DNA from: Gemmatimonadota bacterium
Lineage (GTDB): Bacteria; Gemmatimonadota; Gemmatimonadetes; Longimicrobiales; Gaopeijiaceae
DNA: 12,322 nt
Assembly (NCBI GenBank): GCA_003567615.1
Contig: PWZC01000020.1
Coordinates: 1 to 12,322, forward strand
Direction: 5' to 3'
Both the position numbers and the translations under genes were made by a program. The notes below the pieces were generated by a model. It worked only from the letters and a program-made list of their open reading frames with translations. It was not told the DNA's origin and did not search any database. This document shows positions 1 to 8,155 of this stretch, piece after piece. The number at the start of each line of letters is the position of its first letter. The stretch's first letter is position 1.

Positions 1-214
1 CGATCAGCATTTCGAGAACGTGCGGGATTCCCTCAGGCGGCACCGGCGGCGTATCCAGAGCGAACAACCAGGTAAAGACGAGCCAGTACACCGCAACCCC
101 CACACCGGACAGGGTCAGTGAAATCGCGGCGGCCAGGCCTAGATAGCGAACACGGCTGACCTCGGTGCGTCGACAGAGCACATCCCGAATTCCCAACGCG
201 ACATTCCGCAGCAT
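1..214 (-). CDS. N-terminal part of an unrecognised membrane protein (runs off window)
   Basis: I do not recognise the family. The reverse strand is open from an ATG at 214 to the window edge, 71 codons with no stop, beginning MLRNVALGIRDVLCRR. A basic, Arg-rich N-terminus is followed by a strongly hydrophobic stretch at about residues 25-52 (AAAISLTLSGVGVAVYWLVF), probably one long or two short membrane segments. A Pro-rich turn (TPPVPPEGIP) comes next. I chose the ATG at 214 because a GGGAG-like Shine-Dalgarno precedes it by about 5 nt. A second in-frame ATG at 229 lacks a well-placed one. The gene follows the serine hydrolase stop by 57 bp on the same strand and could belong to the same transcript. 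The 3' end is outside the window, so no function is assigned. Confidence 0.6.
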   Translation of the reverse strand, partial: MLRNVALGIRDVLCRRTEVSRVRYLGLAAAISLTLSGVGVAVYWLVFTWLFALDTPPVPPEGIPHVLEMLI

Positions 215-271
215 TCCACTCCCGTGCATCCTTGACACCGTGGGCCTCCCGGCACTCGGCTACCCGGAAGC

Positions 272-1289
272 TCATCGGGCGCCGGGGCCAGCCTCCTTCG
301 CAGGCTCCGCCTGCCGCCCCATCTCCCGGGCAAGGGAGCGGAAGACGGCGATGGTCTCCTTCTCCCGAAGATCAAAGTCGTCGTCCGTGCTCGTTTTTGC
401 GATAACGATGTCGTAGGTGGGGTGGACGTAGATGTACTGCCCCCAGATCCCCATGGCCACGAAGTCCCCCTCGGGCTCCTCCGGGATCCCCCACTGGTAG
501 CCGTACCCGACGGTCCAGCTCGACGCGGGGTTCTCTCCGGGCTGAAGATGGGGTTCGGGGCGCTCGACCGTTTCCCGGACCCAGTCGGCGGGGATGACGG
601 TCCGACCATTCCGGCGTCCCTCGTTCAGGTAGAGCCGCCCGATGCGGGCGTAGTCGCGGAGCGCCCCGCTCAGGAAGGCGTGCGTAAGCTCGTTGCCGTG
701 GTGATCCGTGTTCCACGCTGCGGGAAACTCCATGCCGGCGGGGGTCCAGAGCACCTCCTCCAGATACGCCGAAACACTCCGCCCCGTGGCCCGGGAGACG
801 AGAACCCCCAGAGCGAGCGCATCGCTGCTGATGTACTCGTTGAAGGTGCCGGGTTCCCGCGCCCGCTCGAGGGAGACGAGGATATCCACCGCCGACTCCC
901 CGAAGCCGAAGATCCGGATGGGAAGCCACATCACGTCGGAGCGGAAGCTCTCGTAGTCCTCGTCGAAAGCCACCCCGGAGGACATGGTCAGAACATCGTG
1001 GATGGTCACCCCCTCGTAGCCGCTTCCCTCCAGCTCGAGCACGGAATCGCTGATCAGGTCCTGGACCGAGCCGATGTACCCTTCCTCGATGGCGATCCCC
1101 ACCAGCGCCGACACCACGGACTTCGCCACCGAGCCGGAAGTTCTCGGCCCGCGTCTCGTCGCTGAACAAGGTGACGGCCACCCACCACTCGCTGTTCCGG
1201 ACGTAGATGAGCCCGGCGGCCATGACGAGGATCAGGAGCCCGATGATGATTCCGGTGGCGATGCCAAGGCGTTTCAGAAAGGTGGACAT
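272..1289 (-). pseudogene. Serine hydrolase (class C beta-lactamase / NylB-like) with internal deletion and frameshift
   Basis: The N-terminus (MSTFLKRLGIATG..., a membrane anchor at about residues 8-30, then a segment ending TRAENFR) is read from the ATG at 1289. The catalytic part is in another frame, from about 1140 to the stop at 272-274. It has the SxxK motif as SVAK, directly followed by SVVSALVGIAIEEGYI, then a Y-x-S motif in EYISSDALALG, the ARIGRLYLNEGR helix and the IWGQYIYVHP strand. In this family roughly 85-90 residues normally lie between the ENFR segment and SxxK. Here they are missing and the two parts abut near 1133-1141, out of frame. Intact relatives are periplasmic or membrane-anchored hydrolases of amides, esters or peptides. 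An AGGAGG at 1298-1303, inside the 3' end of the symporter gene, sits 8 nt from the ATG, so translation should be coupled. Either this is a pseudogene or the assembly lost a segment here. Confidence 0.8.
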
Positions 1290-1292
1290 CCG

Positions 1293-3167
1293 TTAGGCCT
1301 CCTGATCCGTGTCTCCCGTCCCCAACCCCCGGATCCAGAAGGGGACCAGGATGATCCCCGCGAGGACCCAGAAGATGGCCAGGGGCACACTGCCTCCCGG
1401 AGCTCCCGCCAGCAGCAGCTGCCCCACTCCCACGAGCATCAGGAAGAGAGATGCTGCAGTGAGGAGCATCCATTTGAGCCCACGGGCCAGGCGCTGCCGG
1501 GGCACCCGGGCGTCTTCCCCCAGGGAGGCGGCGGTCCGACCCCAGAAGCCGTCGGGGGCCACCTGCCGGTAGAAGATCCGCAGCACCTTCTCGTCAGTTC
1601 GAGGGGTCACGAAGGTGATTCCCACCGCGGCCACGGTAGACACCAGGGACATGACGGAGAGGCGGATCCACTCGGTGTCGGTGGTAATGAGAAGCACCGG
1701 AGCCACCACCAGCGACACCACGATCGCAGCCAGCTCCGAATAGAGATTGATCCGCTCCCAGAGCCAGCGGAGCACCAGCACCGAGCCCATCCCCGCCCCG
1801 AAAAGAAGGGAGATGAACCAGGCCGTCTGGATCGCGTCCAGGTTCACCATGATGCCCAGGGCGATGGCCAGGATCAGGATGTTGGAGAGCCGAGCTACCA
1901 CCACCAGCTCTCGCCGCCCGGGCTCCCGGCCCAGCCACCGCTCAGCGACCAGGCGCCGGTAGATGTCGTTGCTCCAGTACGAGGCGCCCCAGTTCAGGTG
2001 GGTGTCGATGGTGGAGGCCAGCGCCGCCAGCAGGCCCACCAACATGAGGCCCCGGAGCCCGGGCGGAAGCAGCTCCTCGATCCCCAGCACGAACAGGATT
2101 TCGCGGGAGGCGGCGAATCCGTCCCCCGCAGCTTCGGCGGGCGTGAACGGGTAGAGCGCTAGAAGCCCCACGGCGATCACGATCCAGAAGAGACTCCGCA
2201 GGAAGATCTGAAGCCAGGCGAACACGACGCCGGCGACCTGGGCATCCCGGTCCGTCTGGCATGCCATACTCCGCTGCGCCAGGTAGCCGGTCCCGTCCGA
2301 GTTCATCTGAAAGAACCACTGGAGTCCCACCACAATGAGGAAGGGCATGAGGGCTTCCCCGGGAGGCGGGCGGAACGAGAGCATCTCTCGCGTCGCCGCG
2401 GACCCGTACAGTTCGACCAATCGGTCCGTCATCCCGCCCAGTCCGCCCACCGCGTCCACCACCACCCACGCATAGGCGGCCGTACCCACGATGGCCAGCC
2501 AGAACTGCAGCACGTCGGTGGCCACCACGCTCCGGAGCCCCCCGGTGGTGGAGTATAGGGCCGTAAAGGCGACGATGAGGAGGATGGAGAGGAGGTTGTT
2601 CGTCGTCGCTGTAGCCGCATCGATCCCCGTGACCCCCGACGCGATCTCGATCCCCGTCGACCCGACCCACTGGATGACTGGCTGGTAGACTTCCGGGGCA
2701 AGCCACTCGTGCCAGGGAAGGAAGACCTCTGCGATCCGCACCGCTGCCACGAGCACCATGGCCAGGACCACACAGTTGATGACGGTGCCGTAGTAGACGG
2801 CCTTCAGGACCCGAAGTCCCAGCACGCCCCGACCGCTGTAGCGAAGTTCGGTGAGCTCAGCGTCGGTGAGGACACCTGCCTTTCGCCAATGGACAGCCAG
2901 GATGAAGGCCATCAGGAGGAAGGCGAGCCCGTAGATCCATAGACGCCAGACCGCGAAGACCCCGGCCGTGGCAATCAGCCCGGTAACCAGGAGAGGGGTG
3001 TCGGCAGCGAACTGGGTGGCCGCCATGCTCGTTCCGGCTCGCCATCCCTTGAGGGTCCTTCCCGCCAGGAAGTACTCCACCAGACCCCTCGACGCCTTCC
3101 TCCGAGCCCGGAGTCCGTTCGCGATCGCATAGACCACGAAGGCCAGGACGATGGCGAGGTCAATCAC
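1293..3167 (-). CDS. Sodium:solute symporter (SSS / SLC5 family)
   Basis: This 624-residue protein should co-transport a small solute with Na+ across the inner membrane. About 13 hydrophobic segments are spread over the whole length. The conserved SSS region GTSMAATQFAADTPL lies at residues 45-59, after the family's FLAGR block at about 33-37. The LTDAELTELRY loop (around residue 100), TTGGLRSVVATDVLQ and the STIDTHLNWG stretch also match the family. Two further membrane segments close the C-terminus. The substrate cannot be read from sequence; relatives carry sugars, amino acids, carboxylates or vitamins. The start is a GTG at 3165-3167, with AGGA 7 nt upstream. The stop (1293-1295) lies 3 bp before the serine hydrolase ATG, so the two form an operon. 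The tricorn-like peptidase is transcribed divergently upstream. Length and frame look intact. Confidence 0.9.
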   Translation of the reverse strand: MIDLAIVLAFVVYAIANGLRARRKASRGLVEYFLAGRTLKGWRAGTSMAATQFAADTPLLVTGLIATAGVFAVWRLWIYGLAFLLMAFILAVHWRKAGVLTDAELTELRYSGRGVLGLRVLKAVYYGTVINCVVLAMVLVAAVRIAEVFLPWHEWLAPEVYQPVIQWVGSTGIEIASGVTGIDAATATTNNLLSILLIVAFTALYSTTGGLRSVVATDVLQFWLAIVGTAAYAWVVVDAVGGLGGMTDRLVELYGSAATREMLSFRPPPGEALMPFLIVVGLQWFFQMNSDGTGYLAQRSMACQTDRDAQVAGVVFAWLQIFLRSLFWIVIAVGLLALYPFTPAEAAGDGFAASREILFVLGIEELLPPGLRGLMLVGLLAALASTIDTHLNWGASYWSNDIYRRLVAERWLGREPGRRELVVVARLSNILILAIALGIMVNLDAIQTAWFISLLFGAGMGSVLVLRWLWERINLYSELAAIVVSLVVAPVLLITTDTEWIRLSVMSLVSTVAAVGITFVTPRTDEKVLRIFYRQVAPDGFWGRTAASLGEDARVPRQRLARGLKWMLLTAASLFLMLVGVGQLLLAGAPGGSVPLAIFWVLAGIILVPFWIRGLGTGDTDQEA

Positions 3168-3624
3168 CGGGGGATCCTTTCGACGCTTCCGGAGACGGAC
3201 GGGGGGGTGAGCTGTTGGGTCACGCTCCCTCCCTTCAGGAGCTTCTGGATGTGGAACTCAATCGAAGGGGAGAAGGACGGCAAGACCGGTGAAACGAACG
3301 AGACGATCGGTGATCACAAATCCGCACTCTCGGGAGTCAGCTGCCGCGAGCGGAGCCCGCCCACGTCGGAGTCCCAGCGCCCTGAGTCAACGGAAGACGG
3401 ATCAGGGAAAAGAGGTTCACCAGGTCGCAAGCAGTGTAGTGCTTCAAACCCTCTCGGACGAATCGGCTTCGTTTGAGTGCATCCCTTCCCCTCGCACTCG
3501 AGCGGCCATCCCCGGCCGTGCCCGAACACCTCGGGCAGAATGCCCCCCCCCACCCTGGCGAGCCTCCCGTCACCGCCCCATGATGGTCGCTCAATCCTGA
3601 TAGTTCGACCTGAAGGAGATTCCC
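3168..3624. other. Divergent intergenic region with several small hairpins
   Basis: This 457-bp spacer lies between the divergently transcribed symporter and peptidase, so it should hold both promoters. I see no convincing gene. The densest structure is at 3380-3472: CCCTGA (3380-3385) pairs with TCAGGG (3402-3407). AGAGGTT (3411-3417) pairs with AACCCTCT (3447-3454) through one bulge and encloses AAGCA (3429-3433) with TGCTT (3440-3444). ACGAA (3458-3462) pairs with TTCGT (3468-3472). A further GC-rich hairpin lies around 3342-3358. No clear -35/-10 pair stands out. An untranslated leader, a small RNA or a dispersed intergenic repeat are all possible; the sequence alone does not decide. Confidence 0.4.
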
Positions 3625-6600
3625 ATGACGGTGCGTGGTCTGCGGTCCCATTGCCTGGTGGTCCTCGCCCTACTCCCCGCCCTGGTCTCCGGCGCCGAGG
3701 CCACGCCCCCGCATGCGGCGGTGCCTGGGAAGGCATTCCACGGAGCGGCCATCCCGGAATCAGCCCTCCAGGAGGCGGACCGATCGTTCGGGTTCGGGCG
3801 TGACCCCCACGTGCACGCCGACCGGATCGTGTTCTCCCTTCGCGGAGACCTCTGGACCATCGGAACCGACGGCAGCGATGCGCACCAACTCACCCGGCAT
3901 GAGGCTCGGGACACGGAGCCCCGGTTCTCCCCTGATGGCCGGTGGATCGCCTTCACCAGTAGCCGAATGGGGAACGCCGACGTCTGGGTGATGCCGGCCG
4001 GAGGCGGCGAGCCCCGCCAGCTCACCTTCCACTCCGGTGGCGACAATGTGGTCACGTGGACGCCGGACTCGGAGCGGGTCGTCTTCCGCTCCGGGCGCGG
4101 GTCGCTTCAGTGGCAGAGCCAGCTCTACTCGGTCTCGGTGGAGGGAGATCTGCCGGTGCGCCTCCCCCTGGGGGCGGCCATCAATGGGACCTTCTCTCCG
4201 GATGGCGGAACCATCGCCTTCAACCGGAACCGGACGCCGCAGCCCAAGCGGAACTACCGGGGAAGCACGGCCGGGTCCGTGTGGGTCGCGGACCTGACGG
4301 CGGCCCAGGACTCGGAGGTGCCCACCTTTCGCCAGCTCACCAACACCGACCTGGAGGGCTCCCAGTCCCACGCCAACGACGCCGAGCCCATGATGGCGGC
4401 CGACGGGTGGATCTACTTCAAGTCGGAGCGGGACGACATCTACAACTTGTGGCGGGTGGCGCCGGACGGGGGCGAGCCGGAGCAGGTGACCTTCCATGAG
4501 CGCGGAGGCGTCCAGTTTCCCTCCATCAGCACCAACGGCCGCACCATCGCCTACGAGAGCGACTTCGACCTATGGCTCTACGAGATCGGGTCCCAGGCGC
4601 CCCGGGCCGTGGCCATGGAGTTGGGGTGGACGGTGAGGGAAAACCAGGTGGAGTTCGTCTCGGTCTCCGGAGAGGCAGACCACTTCTCACCCTCTCCCGA
4701 CGGCCACCACTTGGTGGTGGACCACCGGGGCGAGGTGTTCCAGGTACCGGCCCAGCAAGGCGTGGGCGAGATCACTCGAGTCACCGACTCGGCGTGGCGC
4801 CAGCGGGACGGCCTCTACTCCGCGGACGGGACGACGCTGGCCTACCTCTCCGACGAGACCGGAGACGACGAGGTGTGGCTCTACGACCTGGAGGCGGGGA
4901 CCCACCGCCGGCTCACGGAGCACGAGTCCAGGAAGCAGCTCCGCCTGTGGTCGCCGGACGGAGCGTGGGTCTACTTCTCGGTGGACACCACCCTGTACCG
5001 GGCCGCCACCGCCGACGGGCGCCTGGAGGAGGTGGCCCAGCACCGAGCCGGGGGACACACCCCCACCTGGCTCTCCGAGGATGGCCAGTGGATGGTGTCC
5101 CACCGGGCCAATGACCTGGGGAAGGTGGACGTCTTCCTCTTCCACCTCCCGGAGCGGCGGGAATACAACATCACCGACCACCCGGCCCGGGACTGGCACG
5201 GGATCCCCTCGGCCGATGGGAGCACGGTATTCTTCCTCTCCAGTCGGGACGGGGGCGCCCCCCAACTCTTCTCGGTAGCCCTGGCCCGCCCCACGGAAGA
5301 TCCCAACGACCCCCGGGTCCGGGAGCGGCTCCTCCGGGAGGGTGGGGACGAGGGCAACCAGGCGACGGGCCTGGACTCACCAGACCTGACGGACATCCGG
5401 AGGCGGGCGGTCCAGCTCACCGATGCCGACCAACCAGTGCAGGACTTCTTCCTTTCGGCCGACGGCCAGACCGTCTACTACGTGCGCGGCACGGGCCAGT
5501 CACGAGAGCTCCGGGCCATGGATCCCGACGGCGAGAACGACCGGCGCGTGGCGGAGGGGTGGTTCCAGGATCTGAAGGTGACTGCCGACGCCCGCACCAT
5601 CTTCTACCGGGAGGAAGGCGAGATCCGGCGGATGCAGCTGGCTTCTCGGGATGCCGAGACGGTGGCCTTCCACCTCTCGTTCGTGGTGGACAAGCGGGCC
5701 GAGTGGGAGCAGATGTTCGATGAGTTCTACCGCCACTGGAAGTACTTCTACGTGGAAGACGATCTGCTGGGTCTGGACTGGGCCGCGGTGCGGGCCCGGT
5801 ACGAGCCCATGGTGGCGCGGATCGGCGAAACGGAGGACTTCTACCGACTGGGGCTCGAGATGCTCCACGAGGTGCCCTCGAGCCACTCAGGGATCCAGGC
5901 GCCCCCGCGGCCGGGCATGGATGGAGGGAACGAGACCCGCCTCCTGGGCTTCGAGATGGAACCGGCAAACGGTGGCCTCAGGGTGACCCATCTGTACCGG
6001 AACGGGCCTGCGGACCGGATCTGGCTCGAGATCCAGGAGGGAGATTACGTCACCGCCATCAACGGGACGCCCCTCTCCCCCACGGAGAACTACTGGCCGC
6101 TCCTGAACCGCCAGGTGAACGAGTTCGTGACGGTGACGGTGGCCGACTCCCCTCAGGGCGCCAACGCCCGGGATCTGAGGATCCAGACCGTGACCTCGTA
6201 CGGGAACATTGGCTACGAAGACTGGGTGGAGCGGAACCGCCAGGTGGTGGACCAGATGACCGACGGGCGCATCTACTACGCCCACATCCGCAGCATGAAC
6301 CAGACGTTCCTCCAGCAGTTCCAGCAGGAGCTGGACGAGAACTTCCACCGCCAGGGCATCATCATCGATGTGCGCTTCAACGGGGGTGGCAACATCGACC
6401 AGCAGCTCATGGACATTCTGCAGCGGCGCCCCTACCAGTACACCTGGACCCGCACCGAGTCGCCTCTGGTGGGACGGCGTCCCCAGCAGATCGTCTACGG
6501 GCCCCAGGTCATGATGCACAACTGGCGGTCCGGCTCCAACGCCGAGATGGTGCCCCACGCCTTCGACCACCTGGAGCTGGGAACCCTGGTGGGCACGCCA

Positions 6601-6885
6601 ACCGCCGGCGCGGTGGTCTCGGCCAACTGGCTTCCGCTGAAGGATGGAGGAAGGGTGCGGGTGCCCCGGGTGCGCGTCGTGAGCTTCGACCCCGAGCAGC
6701 CCCATAACTTCGGCTACAACCTGGAGAACTACGGGGTCCCCCCCCACATCTGGGTCCGGAACAGCCCCGCCGACGAGCTGGCCGGCTACGACCGGGAGCT
6801 CACCGAAGCGGTGGAAGAGGCGCTCCGACTCCTGGCCACCGGCCGGTGGCAGTACGTGGAGGACACCGACGGGGACGACGGGTAG
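3625..6885 (+). CDS. Tricorn-like S41 family serine peptidase with N-terminal propellers, secreted
   Basis: This 1086-residue protein matches tricorn protease in length and order of parts. A signal peptide covers residues 1 to about 24 (LVVLALLPALVSGAEA). Residues about 50-690 are beta-propeller repeats of the TolB/WD40 type (RFSPDGRWIAFTSS, QLTFHSGGDN, FSPDGGTIAF and others). A helical and PDZ-like part follows (about 700-860, with GPADRIWLEIQEGDYVTAINGTPL), then the S41 core (about 870-1075). Catalytic residues inferred from tricorn: Ser753-His754 in PSSHSG, nucleophile Ser971 in WRSGSNAEM, and Glu1034 in LENYGVPPH. The residue after the nucleophile is Asn972, where tricorn has Asp. IIIDVRFNGGG and LGTLVGTPTAG are typical core strands. 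AAGGAG 6 nt upstream supports the ATG. It probably degrades oligopeptides outside the cytoplasmic membrane; substrate preference is unknown. Confidence 0.93.
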   Translation: MTVRGLRSHCLVVLALLPALVSGAEATPPHAAVPGKAFHGAAIPESALQEADRSFGFGRDPHVHADRIVFSLRGDLWTIGTDGSDAHQLTRHEARDTEPRFSPDGRWIAFTSSRMGNADVWVMPAGGGEPRQLTFHSGGDNVVTWTPDSERVVFRSGRGSLQWQSQLYSVSVEGDLPVRLPLGAAINGTFSPDGGTIAFNRNRTPQPKRNYRGSTAGSVWVADLTAAQDSEVPTFRQLTNTDLEGSQSHANDAEPMMAADGWIYFKSERDDIYNLWRVAPDGGEPEQVTFHERGGVQFPSISTNGRTIAYESDFDLWLYEIGSQAPRAVAMELGWTVRENQVEFVSVSGEADHFSPSPDGHHLVVDHRGEVFQVPAQQGVGEITRVTDSAWRQRDGLYSADGTTLAYLSDETGDDEVWLYDLEAGTHRRLTEHESRKQLRLWSPDGAWVYFSVDTTLYRAATADGRLEEVAQHRAGGHTPTWLSEDGQWMVSHRANDLGKVDVFLFHLPERREYNITDHPARDWHGIPSADGSTVFFLSSRDGGAPQLFSVALARPTEDPNDPRVRERLLREGGDEGNQATGLDSPDLTDIRRRAVQLTDADQPVQDFFLSADGQTVYYVRGTGQSRELRAMDPDGENDRRVAEGWFQDLKVTADARTIFYREEGEIRRMQLASRDAETVAFHLSFVVDKRAEWEQMFDEFYRHWKYFYVEDDLLGLDWAAVRARYEPMVARIGETEDFYRLGLEMLHEVPSSHSGIQAPPRPGMDGGNETRLLGFEMEPANGGLRVTHLYRNGPADRIWLEIQEGDYVTAINGTPLSPTENYWPLLNRQVNEFVTVTVADSPQGANARDLRIQTVTSYGNIGYEDWVERNRQVVDQMTDGRIYYAHIRSMNQTFLQQFQQELDENFHRQGIIIDVRFNGGGNIDQQLMDILQRRPYQYTWTRTESPLVGRRPQQIVYGPQVMMHNWRSGSNAEMVPHAFDHLELGTLVGTPTAGAVVSANWLPLKDGGRVRVPRVRVVSFDPEQPHNFGYNLENYGVPPHIWVRNSPADELAGYDRELTEAVEEALRLLATGRWQYVEDTDGDDG

Positions 6886-6902
6886 GGGCGAGCGCCGGAC
6901 GC

Positions 6903-7112
6903 CTAGAGACCCCGGGCACCCCAAATCCCCGGGGTGCCACCCTCCTCCGTACGGTAGACCTCAATGGGGGGCGGCAGACGCTCCACCTCCCGACCCTCAT
7001 CCCAGAACCCTTCCGGCACCATCCCCACCGCGAAGCGGCGCAGGCCCTCGGGGGCTTCGACCTCCAGCCCGGCTCCCTCGGCGCTTCCGATCCCGACCAG
7101 GGGGATTCCCAC
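6903..7112 (-). pseudogene. 3' fragment of an unrecognised protein-coding gene
   Basis: The reverse strand ends in a TAG at 6903-6905 and reads GLRRFAVGMVPEGFWDEG followed by a Pro/Glu-rich tail. Codon use is strongly G/C-ending, as in the intact neighbours, so this looks like real coding sequence. The frame stays open upstream to about 7306, but the only start-like codon is a GTG at 7112 with no clear ribosome site. Beyond about 7200 the translation stops looking like a protein. I take it as the 3' end of a gene that has lost its front, and I do not recognise the family. It converges on the peptidase gene with 17 bp between the two stops. Confidence 0.4.
6915..6938. terminator. Hairpin between convergent genes, possible bidirectional terminator
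   Basis: GGCACCCC (6915-6922) and GGGGTGCC (6931-6938) form a perfect 8-bp stem with an 8-nt loop. It starts 30 bp after the peptidase stop and lies inside the last codons of the convergent fragment. No T-tract follows on either strand, so intrinsic termination is uncertain. Confidence 0.35.
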
Positions 7113-7171
7113 GGAAACCGTCCATGAGGGGGGATAGCGGTTCCTGGGAACTGGGGCTGCCCCAACATCTT

Positions 7172-7190
7172 CGAGACGGACTCCGTCTCG
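7172..7190. repeat. Short perfect inverted repeat
   Basis: CGAGACGG (7172-7179) and CCGTCTCG (7183-7190) are separated by ACT. The repeat lies in the poorly explained stretch between the unrecognised fragment and the HNH pseudogene. It may be incidental to the open frame there (GRDGVRLE on the minus strand). No function is assigned. Confidence 0.35.
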
Positions 7191-7365
7191 ACCGGCGTAG
7201 AAGCACTCCTCTTGCGGGACAGTGGAGGCGGATCCGACCCCGTGCGGCTTGGCGCAATCGATGGGGTTGGGCGTGGGATTACGGCCAGATATCCCCGCCA
7301 GGCATTCACGATTTCACGTAAACCGGCCGCTGGTGCTTCCCACACGACGAGGCTGGCTGACCACC

Positions 7366-7831
7366 TCACACCACCGGCAGGTGCTGGTTCAGCCTCACCG
7401 GCTCCCGTACCCCGTTGGAGAAGAGCAGCGCCAGCCCCCGCTTAGTCGAAAGCTGCATCCTCCCGGTGGGTGGCGGCGTGGTGGTTGGGGCACACCAGCA
7501 TCATGTTCCGCAGGTCGTCCTCCCCCCCACGGGACAGCCACTGGATGTGATGCCCCTGGCATGTTCGATGCCCGTGGACGTCCGGGGGATCATAGAGGCA
7601 GGCCTGACAACGGCCGTATCGGTAGTTTGGGGGATTCCGGGTCACAACCCGAACGACCAACTCTGCGGCCAGGACATACTGGTCATCTTGGCAGCGCCGG
7701 GTAAATGCCCACAAGCTCTCACCGGTACCCACCGAGGCCATGGCCAGGCTGTTCTGGTTCAGGTGGAACACGAACCCGAAGCGCGCATCCCGCTCATGAT
7801 TGTCCTGCCGCACGTAGTAAAGGAGCGGCAT
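7366..7831 (-). pseudogene. HNH endonuclease, decayed (internal deletion, nonsense codon, frameshift)
   Basis: From the ATG at 7831 (GGAG about 10 nt upstream) the minus strand reads MPLLYYVRQDNHERDARFGF, then an N-terminal segment ending RNPPNYRYG. This runs straight into a zinc/HNH nuclease core: GRCQACLYDP, then CQGHHIQWLSRGGEDDLRN, then LVCPNHHAATH. The paired CxxC/CxxH-type cysteines and the H-N-H residues are present. In relatives I recall, a spacer of well over 100 residues separates the N-terminal segment from the HNH core; here they are fused at a shared Tyr-Gly, which suggests deletion. Translation stops at TAA (7442-7444), where family members have FDY. One frame over, past a run of five G (around 7434-7441), the C-terminus resumes as GLALLFSNGVREPVRLNQHL and ends at 7366. 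Intact members are probably DNA-cleaving enzymes of restriction or mobile-element type. This copy is unlikely to be active. Confidence 0.75.
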
Positions 7832-7937
7832 GCCCTATCTTCTCCGTCCCATGGTTGGCTGCCCGCCTGAGTTGCCGGTAGACCTATCCTTCCCCGTTGC
7901 AGATGCCGAGCGTAAGCCCGACCGGGCTGGCCCTGTA

Positions 7938-8028
7938 CGTTTGTTCTTGGATGCTGTTGGGAGGGGATGACCCTGGGGCGGCCCCTCTGAGGTCGGGCCG
8001 ACTTCGCCAACAGCATCCACGAACGAAG
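7938..8028. repeat. Long imperfect inverted repeat, MITE-like or structured element
   Basis: GGATGCTGTTGG (7949-7960) is the exact reverse complement of CCAACAGCATCC (8007-8018). The match extends outward with two or three mismatches, so that TTTGTTCTT on the left faces ACGAACGAA on the right, giving arms of about 20 bp. Inside, GAGGGG (7961-7966) can pair with CCCCTC (7982-7987). Terminal arms with a short, non-coding, GC-rich middle fit either a small non-autonomous mobile element or a folded RNA. No transposase and no clear target-site duplication is seen. Confidence 0.55.
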
Positions 8029-8043
8029 GTCAAGGGGTTGGCG

Positions 8044-8080
8044 GGGACCGTTGTTGACCCCGGGAAGCAGGGACGGTCCC
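8044..8080. repeat. 8-bp inverted repeat with 21-nt loop
   Basis: GGGACCGT (8044-8051) and ACGGTCCC (8073-8080) are perfect complements. The element lies just beyond the larger inverted repeat at 7938-8028 and before the LVIVD fragment. No T-tract follows. Its role is unknown. Confidence 0.4.
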
Positions 8081-8155
8081 GGGTTCCCATGGAGCCCATC
8101 CGGCATCGACCGCAGTCACGGCTGACCCACGGCCGGATCAATGAGACCGTCCCCC

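Larger units (their letters stand above)
7832..8155. other. Gene-free stretch with nested inverted repeats
   Basis: I see no credible gene in these 324 bp; open frames on both strands lack protein-like composition. The stretch holds the long imperfect inverted repeat at 7938-8028 and the 8-bp inverted repeat at 8044-8080, listed separately. It lies between the HNH and LVIVD pseudogenes. Confidence 0.4.

Noticed and set aside
422..1165. Long plus-strand open frame opposite the serine hydrolase
   Set aside because: It is antisense to recognised hydrolase motifs, and its composition (Pro, Gly, His-rich) is typical of a shadow frame in high-GC DNA.
3420..3480. tRNA-like element suggested by TTCAAAC near paired arms
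   Set aside because: No cloverleaf could be built: no acceptor stem, no anticodon arm of the right length, and the T-loop consensus is not met.
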